Assembly: GCA_016124195.1 (NCBI GenBank)
Contig: WGOE01000009.1
Span: 186,001-250,000, forward strand
Direction: 5' to 3'
Origin: a bacterium
Lineage (GTDB): Bacteria > Pseudomonadota > Alphaproteobacteria > Rhodobacterales > Rhodobacteraceae
Length of the DNA: 64,000 bases
The notes beneath the pieces were generated by a model. That model was not told the origin of the DNA, ran no database searches, and worked only from the letters and a program-made list of their open reading frames with translations. Shown here piece by piece: positions 52,884 to 60,875 of this stretch (positions are counted from its first letter, which is position 1; every line of letters begins with the position of its first letter). A program made the position numbers and the translations under genes.

Positions 52884-52905
52884 GAGTATTTTTGCCTGGA
52901 TGAAG
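52884..52905 (+). repeat. GAGTAT-N5-CCTGGATGAA motif
   Basis: A 22-bp motif in the gap between the CNNM gene and the convergent ATPase gene. It matches 17 of 22 positions with 18344-18365 just before the cysteine desulfurase start. It follows a GC-rich imperfect hairpin (about 52858-52881), so it may be part of a terminator. Confidence 0.35.
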
Positions 52906-52919
52906 CCGCAAGGGCGCGC

Positions 52920-54485
52920 CTATCTGCCGAAGAGGCCGCCAAGGATGCCGCGCACCACGGCCTGACCGGATCTGGTGCCGATCTGGCGCACGAAGCTTTT
53001 GGCGAAGGCCTCGGTCAGGGAATCCGACCGGCTGGCGGGGGCGCGGGCTGCGGGCTGGACACGGGTCGCACCAATGGCGCCGCCGCCGATCTGGCGGGCA
53101 TGGCTGTAGGTGGTGGGCTGCGGGGCCTGGGGCGCGGCGCCGGGTGGCGGAGGTGGCGGGGCGGCCTGCGCCGCCTGGCTTGCCGCCTGTTGGGCGCGGG
53201 CCTGCAGCCGCTCGTAAGCCGAATCGCGGTCGATCGGCGTGTTGTATTTCGCCCCCATCGGAGAGGCCGCGACGATGGCCTGGCGCGCGGCGGGATCAAT
53301 CGGGCCAAGTTGCGAGGACGGCGGGCGGATCAGCGTGCGTTCGACCACGCCGGGCACGCCCTTGTCCTGCAGGAAAGAGGTGACGGCCTCGCCGGTGCCG
53401 ACCTCCTGGATCGCCTTGGCCGTGTCGAAGGCCGGGTTCGGGCGATAGGTCTGGGCAGCCTGGGTGAGGTCCTTCTGATCCTTGGGCGTGAAGGCGCGCA
53501 GGCCGTGCTGGACGCGGTTGCCCAGCTGCCCCAGGATGACCTCGGGGATATCGGCCGGGTTCTGGCTGATGAAATAGACGCCGACCCCCTTGGACCGGAT
53601 CAGGCGTGCGACCTGTTCCACCTTGGAAATCAGGGCCTTGGGCGCGTCTGTGAAGAGAAGATGCGCCTCGTCGAAGAAGAAGACCAGCTTGGGGCGGTCC
53701 GGATCGCCGACCTCTGGCAGGGTCTCGAACAGTTCGGACAAGAGCCACAGAAGGAAGGTCGCGTAAAGCTGCGGGTTCAGCATCAGCTTTTCGGCCGACA
53801 GAAGATTGATCATCCCCGCGCCATTGGCATCAAGGCGCATCAGGTCGGCCAGATCCAGCGCCGGCTCGCCGAACATCGCCACCGCGCCCTGATTCTCCAG
53901 CACCAGAAGCTGGCGCTGGATGGCCGCGATCGAGGTGGCCGAAACGAGGCCATAGCGTTTGGAAATCTCGTCGGCATGTTCCGAGACGAAGACCAACAAC
54001 GCCTGCAGGTCCTTGAGGTCAAGGATCGGCAGCTGTTCCTCATCGGCCAGACGGAAGGCCACGTTCAGCACGCCTTCCTGCGTGTCGTTCAGTTCCAGCA
54101 TGCGCGCCAGGAGCAACGGCCCCATCTCGGCCACGGTGGCGCGGATCGGATGGCCGTTCTGGCCCCAGATGTCCCAGAAGGTCACCGGGAAGGTGCGGTA
54201 CTGCAGGTCGAGCCCGATGGTCGCGGCCCGTTTCTGGAAGGCCTCGTTCAGCTTTTGCCCGGTCGAGCCCGCAGCCCCCACGCCGGAAAGATCGCCCTTC
54301 ACATCGGCCATGAAGACCGGCACGCCCGCGGCCGAAAACCCTTCGGCGAGAATTTGCAGCGTCACGGTCTTGCCGGTGCCGGTGGCGCCTGCAATCAGCC
54401 CATGCCGGTTGCCGTATTTCAACAGCAAGCTCTGCGCCGTGCCATAGCCCGGACCGCCGCCACCCACGAAAATACTGTCGGTCAT
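52920..54485 (-). CDS. HerA-like DUF853 ATPase
   Basis: A 521-aa P-loop ATPase of the HerA/FtsK superfamily. Walker A GATGTGKTVTLQ, Walker B VFFFDEAHLLF, and the sensor-like IYFISQNP motif (here VGVYFISQNPADIPE) and arginine-finger region NRVQHGLRAFTPKDQK are clear. The C-terminus has a low-complexity PPPPPPGAAPQAPQP linker. GGGAGAG lies 5 nt before ATG 54485; GTG 54491 is less likely. A DNA-related role is inferred from the superfamily; no NurA partner is adjacent. Confidence 0.85.
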   Translation of the reverse strand: MTDSIFVGGGGPGYGTAQSLLLKYGNRHGLIAGATGTGKTVTLQILAEGFSAAGVPVFMADVKGDLSGVGAAGSTGQKLNEAFQKRAATIGLDLQYRTFPVTFWDIWGQNGHPIRATVAEMGPLLLARMLELNDTQEGVLNVAFRLADEEQLPILDLKDLQALLVFVSEHADEISKRYGLVSATSIAAIQRQLLVLENQGAVAMFGEPALDLADLMRLDANGAGMINLLSAEKLMLNPQLYATFLLWLLSELFETLPEVGDPDRPKLVFFFDEAHLLFTDAPKALISKVEQVARLIRSKGVGVYFISQNPADIPEVILGQLGNRVQHGLRAFTPKDQKDLTQAAQTYRPNPAFDTAKAIQEVGTGEAVTSFLQDKGVPGVVERTLIRPPSSQLGPIDPAARQAIVAASPMGAKYNTPIDRDSAYERLQARAQQAASQAAQAAPPPPPPGAAPQAPQPTTYSHARQIGGGAIGATRVQPAARAPASRSDSLTEAFAKSFVRQIGTRSGQAVVRGILGGLFGR

Positions 54486-54647
54486 CGTCACTCTCCCTTG
54501 CGCCGCAAAGCCGTGACGGCCGCCCTTGCCCCGGCAAATCGGGGGACCGTCCGTTCCGACAATACATCCTTAACCCTGCTCTGCCAGTTTCATCTGATCA
54601 GGTCTGCGACGGGGTTGCAGGTCTGGTGTTTTCCTCCCTGTCAGACT

Positions 54648-54677
54648 GGCCGCACTTTCGGGTGCGGCCTCTTTTTT
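54648..54677 (+). terminator. Strong intrinsic terminator, plus strand
   Basis: GGCCGCAC (54648-54655) pairs with GTGCGGCC (54662-54669), followed by TCTTTTTT. The nearest upstream plus-strand gene is over 1.7 kb away (the CNNM gene), so it must end a short unannotated transcript or RNA antisense to the ATPase gene. Confidence 0.75.
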
Positions 54678-54715
54678 GCTGATAGAAAATTGATCTTTCG
54701 CCCGTCAAATCCCGG

Positions 54716-54744
54716 TTGACGATTATGTGAAAGCGACATAGCGT
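54716..54744 (+). promoter_or_regulatory. Promoter-like sequence between the two terminators
   Basis: TTGACG (54716-54721), a 17-nt spacer, and TAGCGT (54739-54744). Transcription from here would give an RNA of about 70-75 nt ending at the next terminator, with a GTCGG/CCGAC hairpin at 54757-54771. Confidence 0.35.
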
Positions 54745-54792
54745 TGCTGTCATCAAGTCGGCCAGTCCGACAGGGAGCAAAAAAATACAATG

Positions 54793-54823
54793 AAAAAGGG
54801 CCGTGCCTCTCGGCCCTTTTTCC
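54793..54823. terminator. Strong bidirectional terminator
   Basis: AAAAAGGGCCG (54793-54803) and CGGCCCTTTTT (54811-54821) form an 11-bp stem with a 7-nt loop; T-rich on the plus strand (TTTTTCCTTTTT) and A-rich before it, so it could act in both directions. Confidence 0.8.
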
Positions 54824-54953
54824 TTTTTGCGACAGGCCATTGCACAACGTTCCCGCATCCGGATGCGCAAGCTTTCGCTGTCACGACCAAGTTTGTCGTT
54901 TGAGACCTGACGCCGCCTTGACCGCCGTGCTAAGGGAGCGCGACATGGGGCCC

Positions 54954-54980
54954 GGCAAGGTCGGAAATGTCCGCCTTGCC
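54954..54980 (+). promoter_or_regulatory. Leader hairpin before the IalB-like gene
   Basis: GGCAAGG (54954-54960) pairs with CCTTGCC (54974-54980), with an inner GGA/TCC pair. It ends 41 nt before the start codon. It could affect mRNA stability or translation; no known class is matched. Confidence 0.3.
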
Positions 54981-55021
54981 CCCTTTGCCCGACACGCCGA
55001 CGCACGTTCAAGGACACTGAC

Positions 55022-55693
55022 ATGAACCGCACTTTCGCCCGAATCGTCCTGGGTCTTGGTCTTTCCGCCGCCCTTCTGGGCGCAGCGCCCGCCGTGATGG
55101 CGCAGACCACGACCACTCCGCCGGCCAGCGATGCGCCCGCGACCGCAGCCCAGCCCGCGACCCCGGCGCCGCCGGATGGCATTTCGATGGGCGTGCCCGA
55201 TGGCCTGCCCGATCAGGCCAGCGCCGCCGTCAACCAGATCTATCTGGCCGCCCAGTTCGACGATTGGGAACAGCGCTGCGTCAAGACCGCCGATGGCAGC
55301 GACCCGTGCCAGCTTTACCAGTTGGTCAAGGACACGACCGGCAATCCGGTCGCCGAAATCACCATCTTCATCCTGCCGCCGGGCGGGCAGGCGGTCTTCG
55401 GCGCCAGCATCATGGCTCCGCTTGAGACCTTGCTGACCGCAAACATGCGGCTGGCCGTCGATCAGGCCAAGGCCAAGCTTTACCCCTATTCCTATTGCAC
55501 GACCCAGGGCTGCATCGCCAAGGTTGGCTTCACCGCGGACGAACTGGCCGCGCTGAAGAAGGGCAAGGAGATCGTGCTGACCGTGGTTCCGGCCGCGGCG
55601 CCCGACAAGGTGGTGACGGCCAGCATCTCGCTCAAGGGCTTTTCTTCGGCCTATCAGGCCATCGCCGATGTGGCCGCCAAGCCGAAGAAGTGA
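55022..55693 (+). CDS. Invasion-associated locus B (IalB)-family secreted protein
   Basis: A 223-aa exported protein: a Sec signal peptide (MNRTFARIVLGLGLSAALLG, cleavage near AVMAQ), an Ala/Pro/Thr-rich linker, then the IalB domain with FDDWEQRCVKTADGSDPCQLYQ (in parts), FGASIMAPLETLL and YPYSYCTTQGCIAKVGF. The four Cys probably make two disulfides. In free-living Rhodobacteraceae the function is unknown and the name is historical. A perfect terminator follows inside the opposing ketosynthase gene. Confidence 0.82.
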   Translation: MNRTFARIVLGLGLSAALLGAAPAVMAQTTTTPPASDAPATAAQPATPAPPDGISMGVPDGLPDQASAAVNQIYLAAQFDDWEQRCVKTADGSDPCQLYQLVKDTTGNPVAEITIFILPPGGQAVFGASIMAPLETLLTANMRLAVDQAKAKLYPYSYCTTQGCIAKVGFTADELAALKKGKEIVLTVVPAAAPDKVVTASISLKGFSSAYQAIADVAAKPKK

Positions 55694-56872
55694 TCAGGCG
55701 CGGCAAAGCGCCAGCACGGCGTTCAACCCGCCAAAGGCAAAGGAATTTGACAGAACGGCCGCCACCGCGGCCGTTTTTTCTTGGGTTACCAGATTGACCG
55801 GGCAATCCGGATCATCGGCCAGGTGCCCCGCGGTCGGGGCGATCACCCCGTGTTGCAGCGCCAAGAGACAGGCCAGAAGCTCGACCGCGCCGGCGCCGCC
55901 GATCAGGTGGCCATGGAGCGACTTGGTCGAAGACACAAGCACATCTCCCGGAAAAAGCTGGGCAATCGCCTGCGCCTCGCAACGGTCGTTGGCGACAGTT
56001 CCGGTTCCGTGAGCGTTGATATAGCCGATCTCGGCCGCAGGAATTGCCGCATCGCGCAGGGCCATCTCCATTGCCCGAACCGCGCCTTCGACACTCGGCT
56101 GCACCATGTCGCCCGCATCCGAAGTCATGGCAAAGCCCGCGATTTCGGCCAGAGCGGGTGCCCCGCGCGCCAGGGCGTGATCGCGATCCTCCAGCACGAA
56201 GACTGCCGCCCCCTCGCCCATCACCATGCCGTCGCGCCCCTTTGAGAACGGCCGGCAGGCGGTTTCAGACAGGACGCGCAGCCCCTCCCAGGCCTTGAGC
56301 CCGCCAAAACACAGCATCGCATCGCTACCCCCGGCCAGCATCACCGGCGCCAGCCCCGCGCGCACCATCTGAAACGCCTGCCCGATGGCGTGATTGGAGG
56401 AAGAACAGGCCGAAGCCACCACATAGCTCGGCCCCAGCAGCCCCAGATCACGCGCCACCAGCGAGGCCGCCGCACTCGCCATCAGACGCGGCACGGTGAA
56501 GGGATGCACCCGGTTCTTGCCCTGCGCATAGACCGCACGGTAATTGTCATCCACCGTCTGCAACCCGCCGCCAGCCGAACCGAGGATTACCCCGGCTTCC
56601 GGCACGGCGGTTAAACCCGCCTGCGCCATGGCCTGCCGCGCTGACGCTACGGCATATTGGGCGAAAGGATCCATCCAGACCAGATCAGCCCGGTCAAAAT
56701 CCCCTCTCCAACCAGTGACTTGCGCGCCGATCTTCACCTGAAGCCGGTCCAGGCCATCAATCTGCAGCGCGCCGATCGCCGACCGGCCCGCCGCCATGGC
56801 CCCAAAGGTCGTCGCCACGTCATGCCCTAGGGGATTGACCGTACCCGCGCCGGTGATGACCACCCGTGCCAT
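55694..56872 (-). CDS. Beta-ketoacyl-ACP synthase (FabF-like)
   Basis: A 392-aa condensing enzyme with the complete Cys-His-His triad: YVVASACSSSNHAIGQA, NAHGTGTVAND and STKSLHGHLIGGAGAVEL, so it should be active. The KSLHGH motif differs from the KSMTGH of housekeeping FabF, consistent with a specialised paralogue. It overlaps a dedicated ACP gene by 1 nt and is in one unit with an LpxD-like acyltransferase, suggesting synthesis of a particular acyl chain for a lipid A-like product. Its stop abuts the stop of the IalB gene. Confidence 0.85.
   Translation of the reverse strand: MARVVITGAGTVNPLGHDVATTFGAMAAGRSAIGALQIDGLDRLQVKIGAQVTGWRGDFDRADLVWMDPFAQYAVASARQAMAQAGLTAVPEAGVILGSAGGGLQTVDDNYRAVYAQGKNRVHPFTVPRLMASAAASLVARDLGLLGPSYVVASACSSSNHAIGQAFQMVRAGLAPVMLAGGSDAMLCFGGLKAWEGLRVLSETACRPFSKGRDGMVMGEGAAVFVLEDRDHALARGAPALAEIAGFAMTSDAGDMVQPSVEGAVRAMEMALRDAAIPAAEIGYINAHGTGTVANDRCEAQAIAQLFPGDVLVSSTKSLHGHLIGGAGAVELLACLLALQHGVIAPTAGHLADDPDCPVNLVTQEKTAAVAAVLSNSFAFGGLNAVLALCRA
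55754..55779 (+). terminator. Terminator of the IalB-like gene, inside the ketosynthase gene
   Basis: AACGGCCGC (55754-55762), loop CACC, GCGGCCGTT (55767-55775) and a run of six T (55774-55779). It lies 60 nt past the IalB gene stop, within the last codons of the opposing ketosynthase, where it encodes the KTAAVAAV segment. Confidence 0.8.
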
Positions 56873-57126
56873 CAGCCTTGGACCACCAAAGCCTCGATCG
56901 CTGCCACAAGCGCGCCGATCGTCGCGGTGTCAAACCCGCTCGCCCCCGGTTCCTGCGCGTTGAAGGGGATCGTGATGTCGAAGGCCTCTTCCATGGCAAA
57001 GATCGCCTCGACGAGGCCAAGGCTGTCGAGCCCCAGATCCTCGGGCCTTGCATCCAGCCGCATCTCGGCCGGTGAGAGCCGGGCCTGCGCGGCCAGAATT
57101 TGCAGGATCTGGTCGCGCGGCGTCAT
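56872..57126 (-). CDS. Acyl carrier protein (specialised)
   Basis: An 84-aa ACP with the phosphopantetheine Ser in LGLDSLGLVEAIFAMEE. It is more variable than housekeeping AcpP, whose usual site is DSLDTVEL. TGATG overlaps link it to the ketosynthase; ATGA links it to the LpxD-like gene. It probably carries the acyl chain made by the former and used by the latter (inference). Confidence 0.88.
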   Translation of the reverse strand: MTPRDQILQILAAQARLSPAEMRLDARPEDLGLDSLGLVEAIFAMEEAFDITIPFNAQEPGASGFDTATIGALVAAIEALVVQG

Positions 57127-58217
57127 TCGGTCTCCTCGGGCGGCGCGCCAAGCCGTGCTTCCAGTGCGGCCACGCGCAAGGCCAGCCGCGGCAGGCGCCG
57201 CGTGGCCTTTTGCATCTCGACATGCTTGTCCATCTTGATGGCGGGATAACCCAGCAAGACCCGACCCGCCGGCGCATTGGTCAGGATCACCGTGCCGGCC
57301 CCGGTGATCACGTCATCACCGATAAACAGGTTGTCGGCCACGCCAACCTGACCCGCCAGCACGACGCGGTTGCCGATCTTGACCGAGCCCGCGATGCCCA
57401 CCATGCCACAGAGCAGGCAGTCCTCGCCCACCTCGACGTTATGCGCGACATGGACGAGGTTATCCAGCTTGGTCCGGTGGCCGATCCGCGTGCTGCGGAT
57501 CGTGCCGCGGTCGATGCAGGAATTGGCGCCGACCTCGATGTCATCGCCCAGGATCACAGCGCCCAGCGAATGGATGCGGTGCCATTGCTGCGGGTTGATT
57601 TCTCCGCGAATTCCAAGGGTTCCGCGGATTTCTTCAACTCCGGATTTCTCGGGCGTCACGAAAGAGAAACCATCCGCCCCGATCACGCAGCCCGGCTGGC
57701 AGATCACCCGGTCGCCAATCTGAACTCGGGCGCCGATCCGCACACCCTCCAAGAGCAGGGCATCCGCGCCGATCTGCGCTCCGGCCCCGATCGAGACATG
57801 CGAGGCGATCCGCGCCCGCGGACCGATCCGCGCCCCGGCGCCGATGCTGACGAAGGGGCCAACCGCGGCGCCCTCGGCAATCTCGGCCGTCGGGTCAACC
57901 ACTGTCATCGGATGGATGCCAGGCGCTATCGCGGGTCCGGCATCCAGAATCCGCGTCAGCCCCGCCATCGCCAGACGCCCGCGCGGCGCGAGGATCGCAG
58001 CCTCAAGCCCAAGCGCGCGCCAATCCGCCCCCGGCCACAGCAAGGCGGCACGCGCCTGGCCCAGCCGCAAGCCTTCGGCATATTTCGGAGTCGTGGCCAG
58101 CGCCAACTGATCTGGCAAGGCGGCGGCAGGTTCGGCGGCACCGTCAACCAGCAGATCACCGGCCCCCTCGAAAGGAGCACCGATCGCCGCCGCGATCTCT
58201 GCGATGTTGTGGGCCAT
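57123..58217 (-). CDS. lpxD: LpxD-like UDP-3-O-acylglucosamine N-acyltransferase
   Basis: A 364-aa left-handed beta-helix acyltransferase; the family adds a 3-hydroxyacyl chain to the 2-amino group in lipid A synthesis. An N-terminal uridine-binding-type domain precedes hexapeptide repeats; NLVHVAHNVEVGEDC holds the catalytic His and LAGQVGVADN and LGYPAIKM follow. It is grouped with its own ketosynthase and ACP rather than bamA-fabZ-lpxA, so it may be a second LpxD paralogue or a modified-sugar acyltransferase. Confidence 0.85.
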   Translation of the reverse strand: MAHNIAEIAAAIGAPFEGAGDLLVDGAAEPAAALPDQLALATTPKYAEGLRLGQARAALLWPGADWRALGLEAAILAPRGRLAMAGLTRILDAGPAIAPGIHPMTVVDPTAEIAEGAAVGPFVSIGAGARIGPRARIASHVSIGAGAQIGADALLLEGVRIGARVQIGDRVICQPGCVIGADGFSFVTPEKSGVEEIRGTLGIRGEINPQQWHRIHSLGAVILGDDIEVGANSCIDRGTIRSTRIGHRTKLDNLVHVAHNVEVGEDCLLCGMVGIAGSVKIGNRVVLAGQVGVADNLFIGDDVITGAGTVILTNAPAGRVLLGYPAIKMDKHVEMQKATRRLPRLALRVAALEARLGAPPEETE

Positions 58218-58254
58218 AGCGCCTCCGCCTCGGGCAAACTCACCCAGAGACTGA

Positions 58255-59868
58255 TTAGCTTTGATCCCCCGGCAACACCACCCCGGCGTCCTTCAGTGCG
58301 GCAAAAAGCTTGGCGTCGCGGCCGTAGATGTCGCGCCGATAGCCGATGCCGCCCTGATCGTTCGGCCAGGCGGTGAAGTAGACCAGATGGACCGGGATCG
58401 GCGTGTCGAAATTCAGAACCGACTCGCGCCCGCCCTTGAGGTATTTGGCGAAAAGCCCCTGCGGATCATCGGTCTGCCGTGCCAGCAAGCAATAGGCCAG
58501 ATCGAAGGGCGCCGCGACCCGGATGCAGCCGTGACTGAAGGCGCGCACTTCGCGGGCAAACAGGGATTTCGACGGCGTATCATGCAGATAGATGTTGTAC
58601 TGATTGGGGAACATGAACTTGACCTTGCCAAGCGCATTGCCATCCTCGGGCGGCTGGCGCAGGGCGAAGGGGAAGTTGTTCGGCGTATAGGCGGTGAAAT
58701 CTATCTGGCTGCGGTCGACCACGTGGCCCGACCGGTCCAGAAGCTGCAACTGACCCTGGGCTTCGGGGTTGCGCTGGAACTGCGGCAGATATTCCTTGAC
58801 CACGATCGAGCGCGGCACCGACCAGGTCGGGTTGATGACCATGAACTCCATGACATCCGAGAATTCCGGGCTTTCGGTGTCGGTGCCGACCTTGCCGATC
58901 ACGACCTTGGATTCAAAGGTCACCGCGCCGTCATCGACGACCTTCACCGAAAAATCGGGCTGGTTCACCCAGATGTGGCGCGATCCCAGCGGGGCATTGC
59001 CCATCCAGCGCAGCCGCTCCATCGCGACGACGACCGATTTCAGCCGGTCGGCGGCCGAGGTGTTCAGCGCCTCGACCGTCTCCTTGCCGGCGGTGCCGTC
59101 GGGCGTGATCCCGCTGTTCAGCTGAAAGCGTTGCACGGCGGCCTGAATGTCGCTGTCGTAGGTTTCGCTGAAGGAGCGTTCAAGATAGCCAAGCGCCATG
59201 AGCCGGTCGCGCAGCGCTACCACGGCCGCACCGCTGGCGCCGGGCTTGACCTCGGTCGCCGCAATGCGCGAGCCAAAGCCGCCGGCCGCGACGATGCCCT
59301 CCAGCGCGAATTTCTCGACCATGAGACGGCCGTATTCCGGCGCTTGCGGCACAAGACTGGCAAGATAGCTGGCAAGATCGCCCGAAACCGCCTGCTGCAG
59401 GATCAAAGCCGGGTCGGGCCGCACGATAACGCGCTTGATGCCCTCTTCGACATGGCCCGGCTCCAGCGCGCCGGAGGAAAGGTCGCGCGCATAGGCCAGC
59501 AGGGCCTGGGTCATCGCGATTTCAAGCCGGCCCAGATCACCCTCGGTCCGGGCATTGGCAAAGGCCTGGCGCAGGGCGCCGGAATCATAGCGCGGCGTGG
59601 GCAGACCGTGGTCGCCGGCGCTGTCGAAAGCCTGCAACAGAATCTCACGGCGCGGCGCATCCTGCGGGCCGGTCCAGACCGTCTGATAGTCGCGGTTGCG
59701 GTAGAAATCGCCGGTGGCCGTGTCATTGCCCGCGGCCGCCGCGAGCGCCTGCGAAAACGCGGTCGGCAGCATCGAGGCAAAAGCCGCGCCGCCGCGCATG
59801 ACAGCGCCGGCAGCCAGAGCCGAGGTCATGGCTCGCAGTGCCGCGCGTCTGTGGATCAGAATCGTCAT
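58255..59868 (-). CDS. L,D-transpeptidase (YcbB/LdtD type)
   Basis: A 537-aa periplasmic peptidoglycan cross-linking enzyme. A twin-arginine-like signal (RRAALRAM, then an Ala-rich segment) is followed by a scaffold domain, a PG_binding_1 domain (VVALRDRLMALGYLERSF, FQLNSGITPDGTAG) near residues 220-280, and the YkuD catalytic domain with SHGCIRVAAPFDLA (Cys nucleophile) near residue 450. It makes 3-3 cross-links or attaches proteins. GGAG lies 11 nt before ATG 59868. Divergent from the DUF882 gene. Confidence 0.92.
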   Translation of the reverse strand: MTILIHRRAALRAMTSALAAGAVMRGGAAFASMLPTAFSQALAAAAGNDTATGDFYRNRDYQTVWTGPQDAPRREILLQAFDSAGDHGLPTPRYDSGALRQAFANARTEGDLGRLEIAMTQALLAYARDLSSGALEPGHVEEGIKRVIVRPDPALILQQAVSGDLASYLASLVPQAPEYGRLMVEKFALEGIVAAGGFGSRIAATEVKPGASGAAVVALRDRLMALGYLERSFSETYDSDIQAAVQRFQLNSGITPDGTAGKETVEALNTSAADRLKSVVVAMERLRWMGNAPLGSRHIWVNQPDFSVKVVDDGAVTFESKVVIGKVGTDTESPEFSDVMEFMVINPTWSVPRSIVVKEYLPQFQRNPEAQGQLQLLDRSGHVVDRSQIDFTAYTPNNFPFALRQPPEDGNALGKVKFMFPNQYNIYLHDTPSKSLFAREVRAFSHGCIRVAAPFDLAYCLLARQTDDPQGLFAKYLKGGRESVLNFDTPIPVHLVYFTAWPNDQGGIGYRRDIYGRDAKLFAALKDAGVVLPGDQS

Positions 59869-60235
59869 CGTTCAAATCTCCTGCACGGACATGCCGTCAC
59901 ACGGTCAACCCCTGCCACATCCGTGATTTTCCGGGTTCGCCTGCAAGGCTAGCCACAATCCCCGGGCATTGCAATTCATAGACCCGGTCACCTGCTGTCC
60001 GTCTTGTGTCAATGTATCCATTTGATCACTTCCGGTCACTTAAGATTTTCGGCGAATTACCGCCCTTGAATTCAGCGAATTTTTGCCTATCGGGGCCATG
60101 CTTGGCAGCGGGGAAAGAATTCCCTGTTGGGACGCCGGGAAAGATATGCCATTAAATGTGAGCGCTTTGAACACAAGGCAGCAACAAAGCCGTCGTCAAG
60201 ACGGTCCAGGCACTGAAAACGGGACAGGCTTCACA
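59869..60235. other. Divergent control region of L,D-transpeptidase and DUF882 genes
   Basis: 367 bases without a gene, more AT-rich than the flanks. A small CCGTC/GACGG hairpin lies at 60190-60204 in the DUF882 leader. No firm promoter could be picked by eye. Confidence 0.4.
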
Positions 60236-60805
60236 ATGATGGAAACGGACAACGCATTGGTTTCGCGTCGCTCTTTGTTGCGGATTTTTGCGGCGAGTAC
60301 CGTGGTTGCGGCTCCGACCTATGCCAAGGCCTTCGGGTTTCTCAAAGGGGCCGGGGATGTGCGTCGGGTGCACATGTATTCGGGCCGTTCGGGCGAAACG
60401 GTGAATGCAATCTACTGGGTGGACGGCAACTACATTCCAGAGGTCGTCAAGGAAATCAGTCACTTCATGCGCGATCTTCGCGCGGACTCCACGATCCCGA
60501 TGAACCCGCACAACATGGATATCATCGCCGCGACCCACCACATGCTGGACACCAAAGAGCCCTATATGCTCTTGTCGGGCTACCGGACGCCGGCCACCAA
60601 TGCCATGCTGCGGTCTGAATCGCGCGGCGTTGCGAAAAACTCGCTGCATATGAAGGGCATGGCGGCGGATCTTCGCCTGAAGTCGCGCACTGTTTCCCAA
60701 ATGGCAGCGGCGGCACAGGCCTGTTCGGCCGGGGGTGTCGGACACTACTACCGGTCGAACTTCGTGCATATGGACTGTGGTCCGGTTCGGACCTGGGCTG
60801 GCTGA
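60236..60805 (+). CDS. DUF882 family (YcbK/peptidase M15-like) exported protein
   Basis: A 189-aa protein with a twin-arginine signal peptide (SRRSLLRIFAAST) cut near TYAKA. The M15/YcbK-like metal site is visible as SGYRTPATN, NSLHMKGMAADLR (HxxxxxxD) and GVGHYYRSNFVHMDCG with the last His. In E. coli the homologue MepK cleaves 3-3 cross-links, the bond made by YcbB-type enzymes, so the divergent pairing with an L,D-transpeptidase fits. ATG 60239 is an equal start. Confidence 0.88.
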   Translation: MMETDNALVSRRSLLRIFAASTVVAAPTYAKAFGFLKGAGDVRRVHMYSGRSGETVNAIYWVDGNYIPEVVKEISHFMRDLRADSTIPMNPHNMDIIAATHHMLDTKEPYMLLSGYRTPATNAMLRSESRGVAKNSLHMKGMAADLRLKSRTVSQMAAAAQACSAGGVGHYYRSNFVHMDCGPVRTWAG

Positions 60806-60830
60806 CCGTCGCGAGGCTTGCGCGAAAACA

Positions 60831-60856
60831 GGGCACCTTCGGGTGCCCTTTTTCTT
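60831..60856 (+). terminator. Terminator of the DUF882 gene
   Basis: GGGCACC-TTCG-GGTGCCC (60831-60848) with a stable UUCG tetraloop, then TTTTTCTT. It lies 25 nt after the stop codon. Confidence 0.88.
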
Positions 60857-60875
60857 GGCGTCTTGGACAAACCGC

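Larger units (their letters stand above)
54634..54777. repeat. Inverted repeat pair near 54.7 kb
   Basis: CTCCCTGTCAGACTGGCCG (54634-54652) recurs as its reverse complement at 54759-54777 with 18 of 19 matches; ACTT/AAGT extends the match after a one-base gap. The arms enclose about 106 nt with a terminator and a promoter-like sequence. It could be a MITE-like element or a folded regulatory RNA. Confidence 0.6.
54486..55021. other. Non-coding 0.5-kb segment with two terminators and an inverted repeat
   Basis: No convincing gene. It contains plus-strand terminator 54648-54677, a promoter-like pair at 54716-54744, inverted-repeat arms 54634-54652 and 54759-54777, a second terminator 54793-54823, and a leader hairpin 54954-54980 before the IalB-like gene. 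A 37-codon frame at 54790-54903 has a ribosome-site-like AGGGAG but runs through the second terminator. Confidence 0.6.

Noticed and set aside
54790-54903. A 37-codon frame with an AGGGAG site
   Set aside because: It runs straight through a strong terminator hairpin and its peptide (MKKGRASRPFFLFATG and so on) has no recognisable feature.
58981-59010. Possible fourth copy of the 25-bp palindrome (CATTGCCCATCC)
   Set aside because: Only one arm is present; the left arm does not match, so it is chance similarity inside the L,D-transpeptidase gene.
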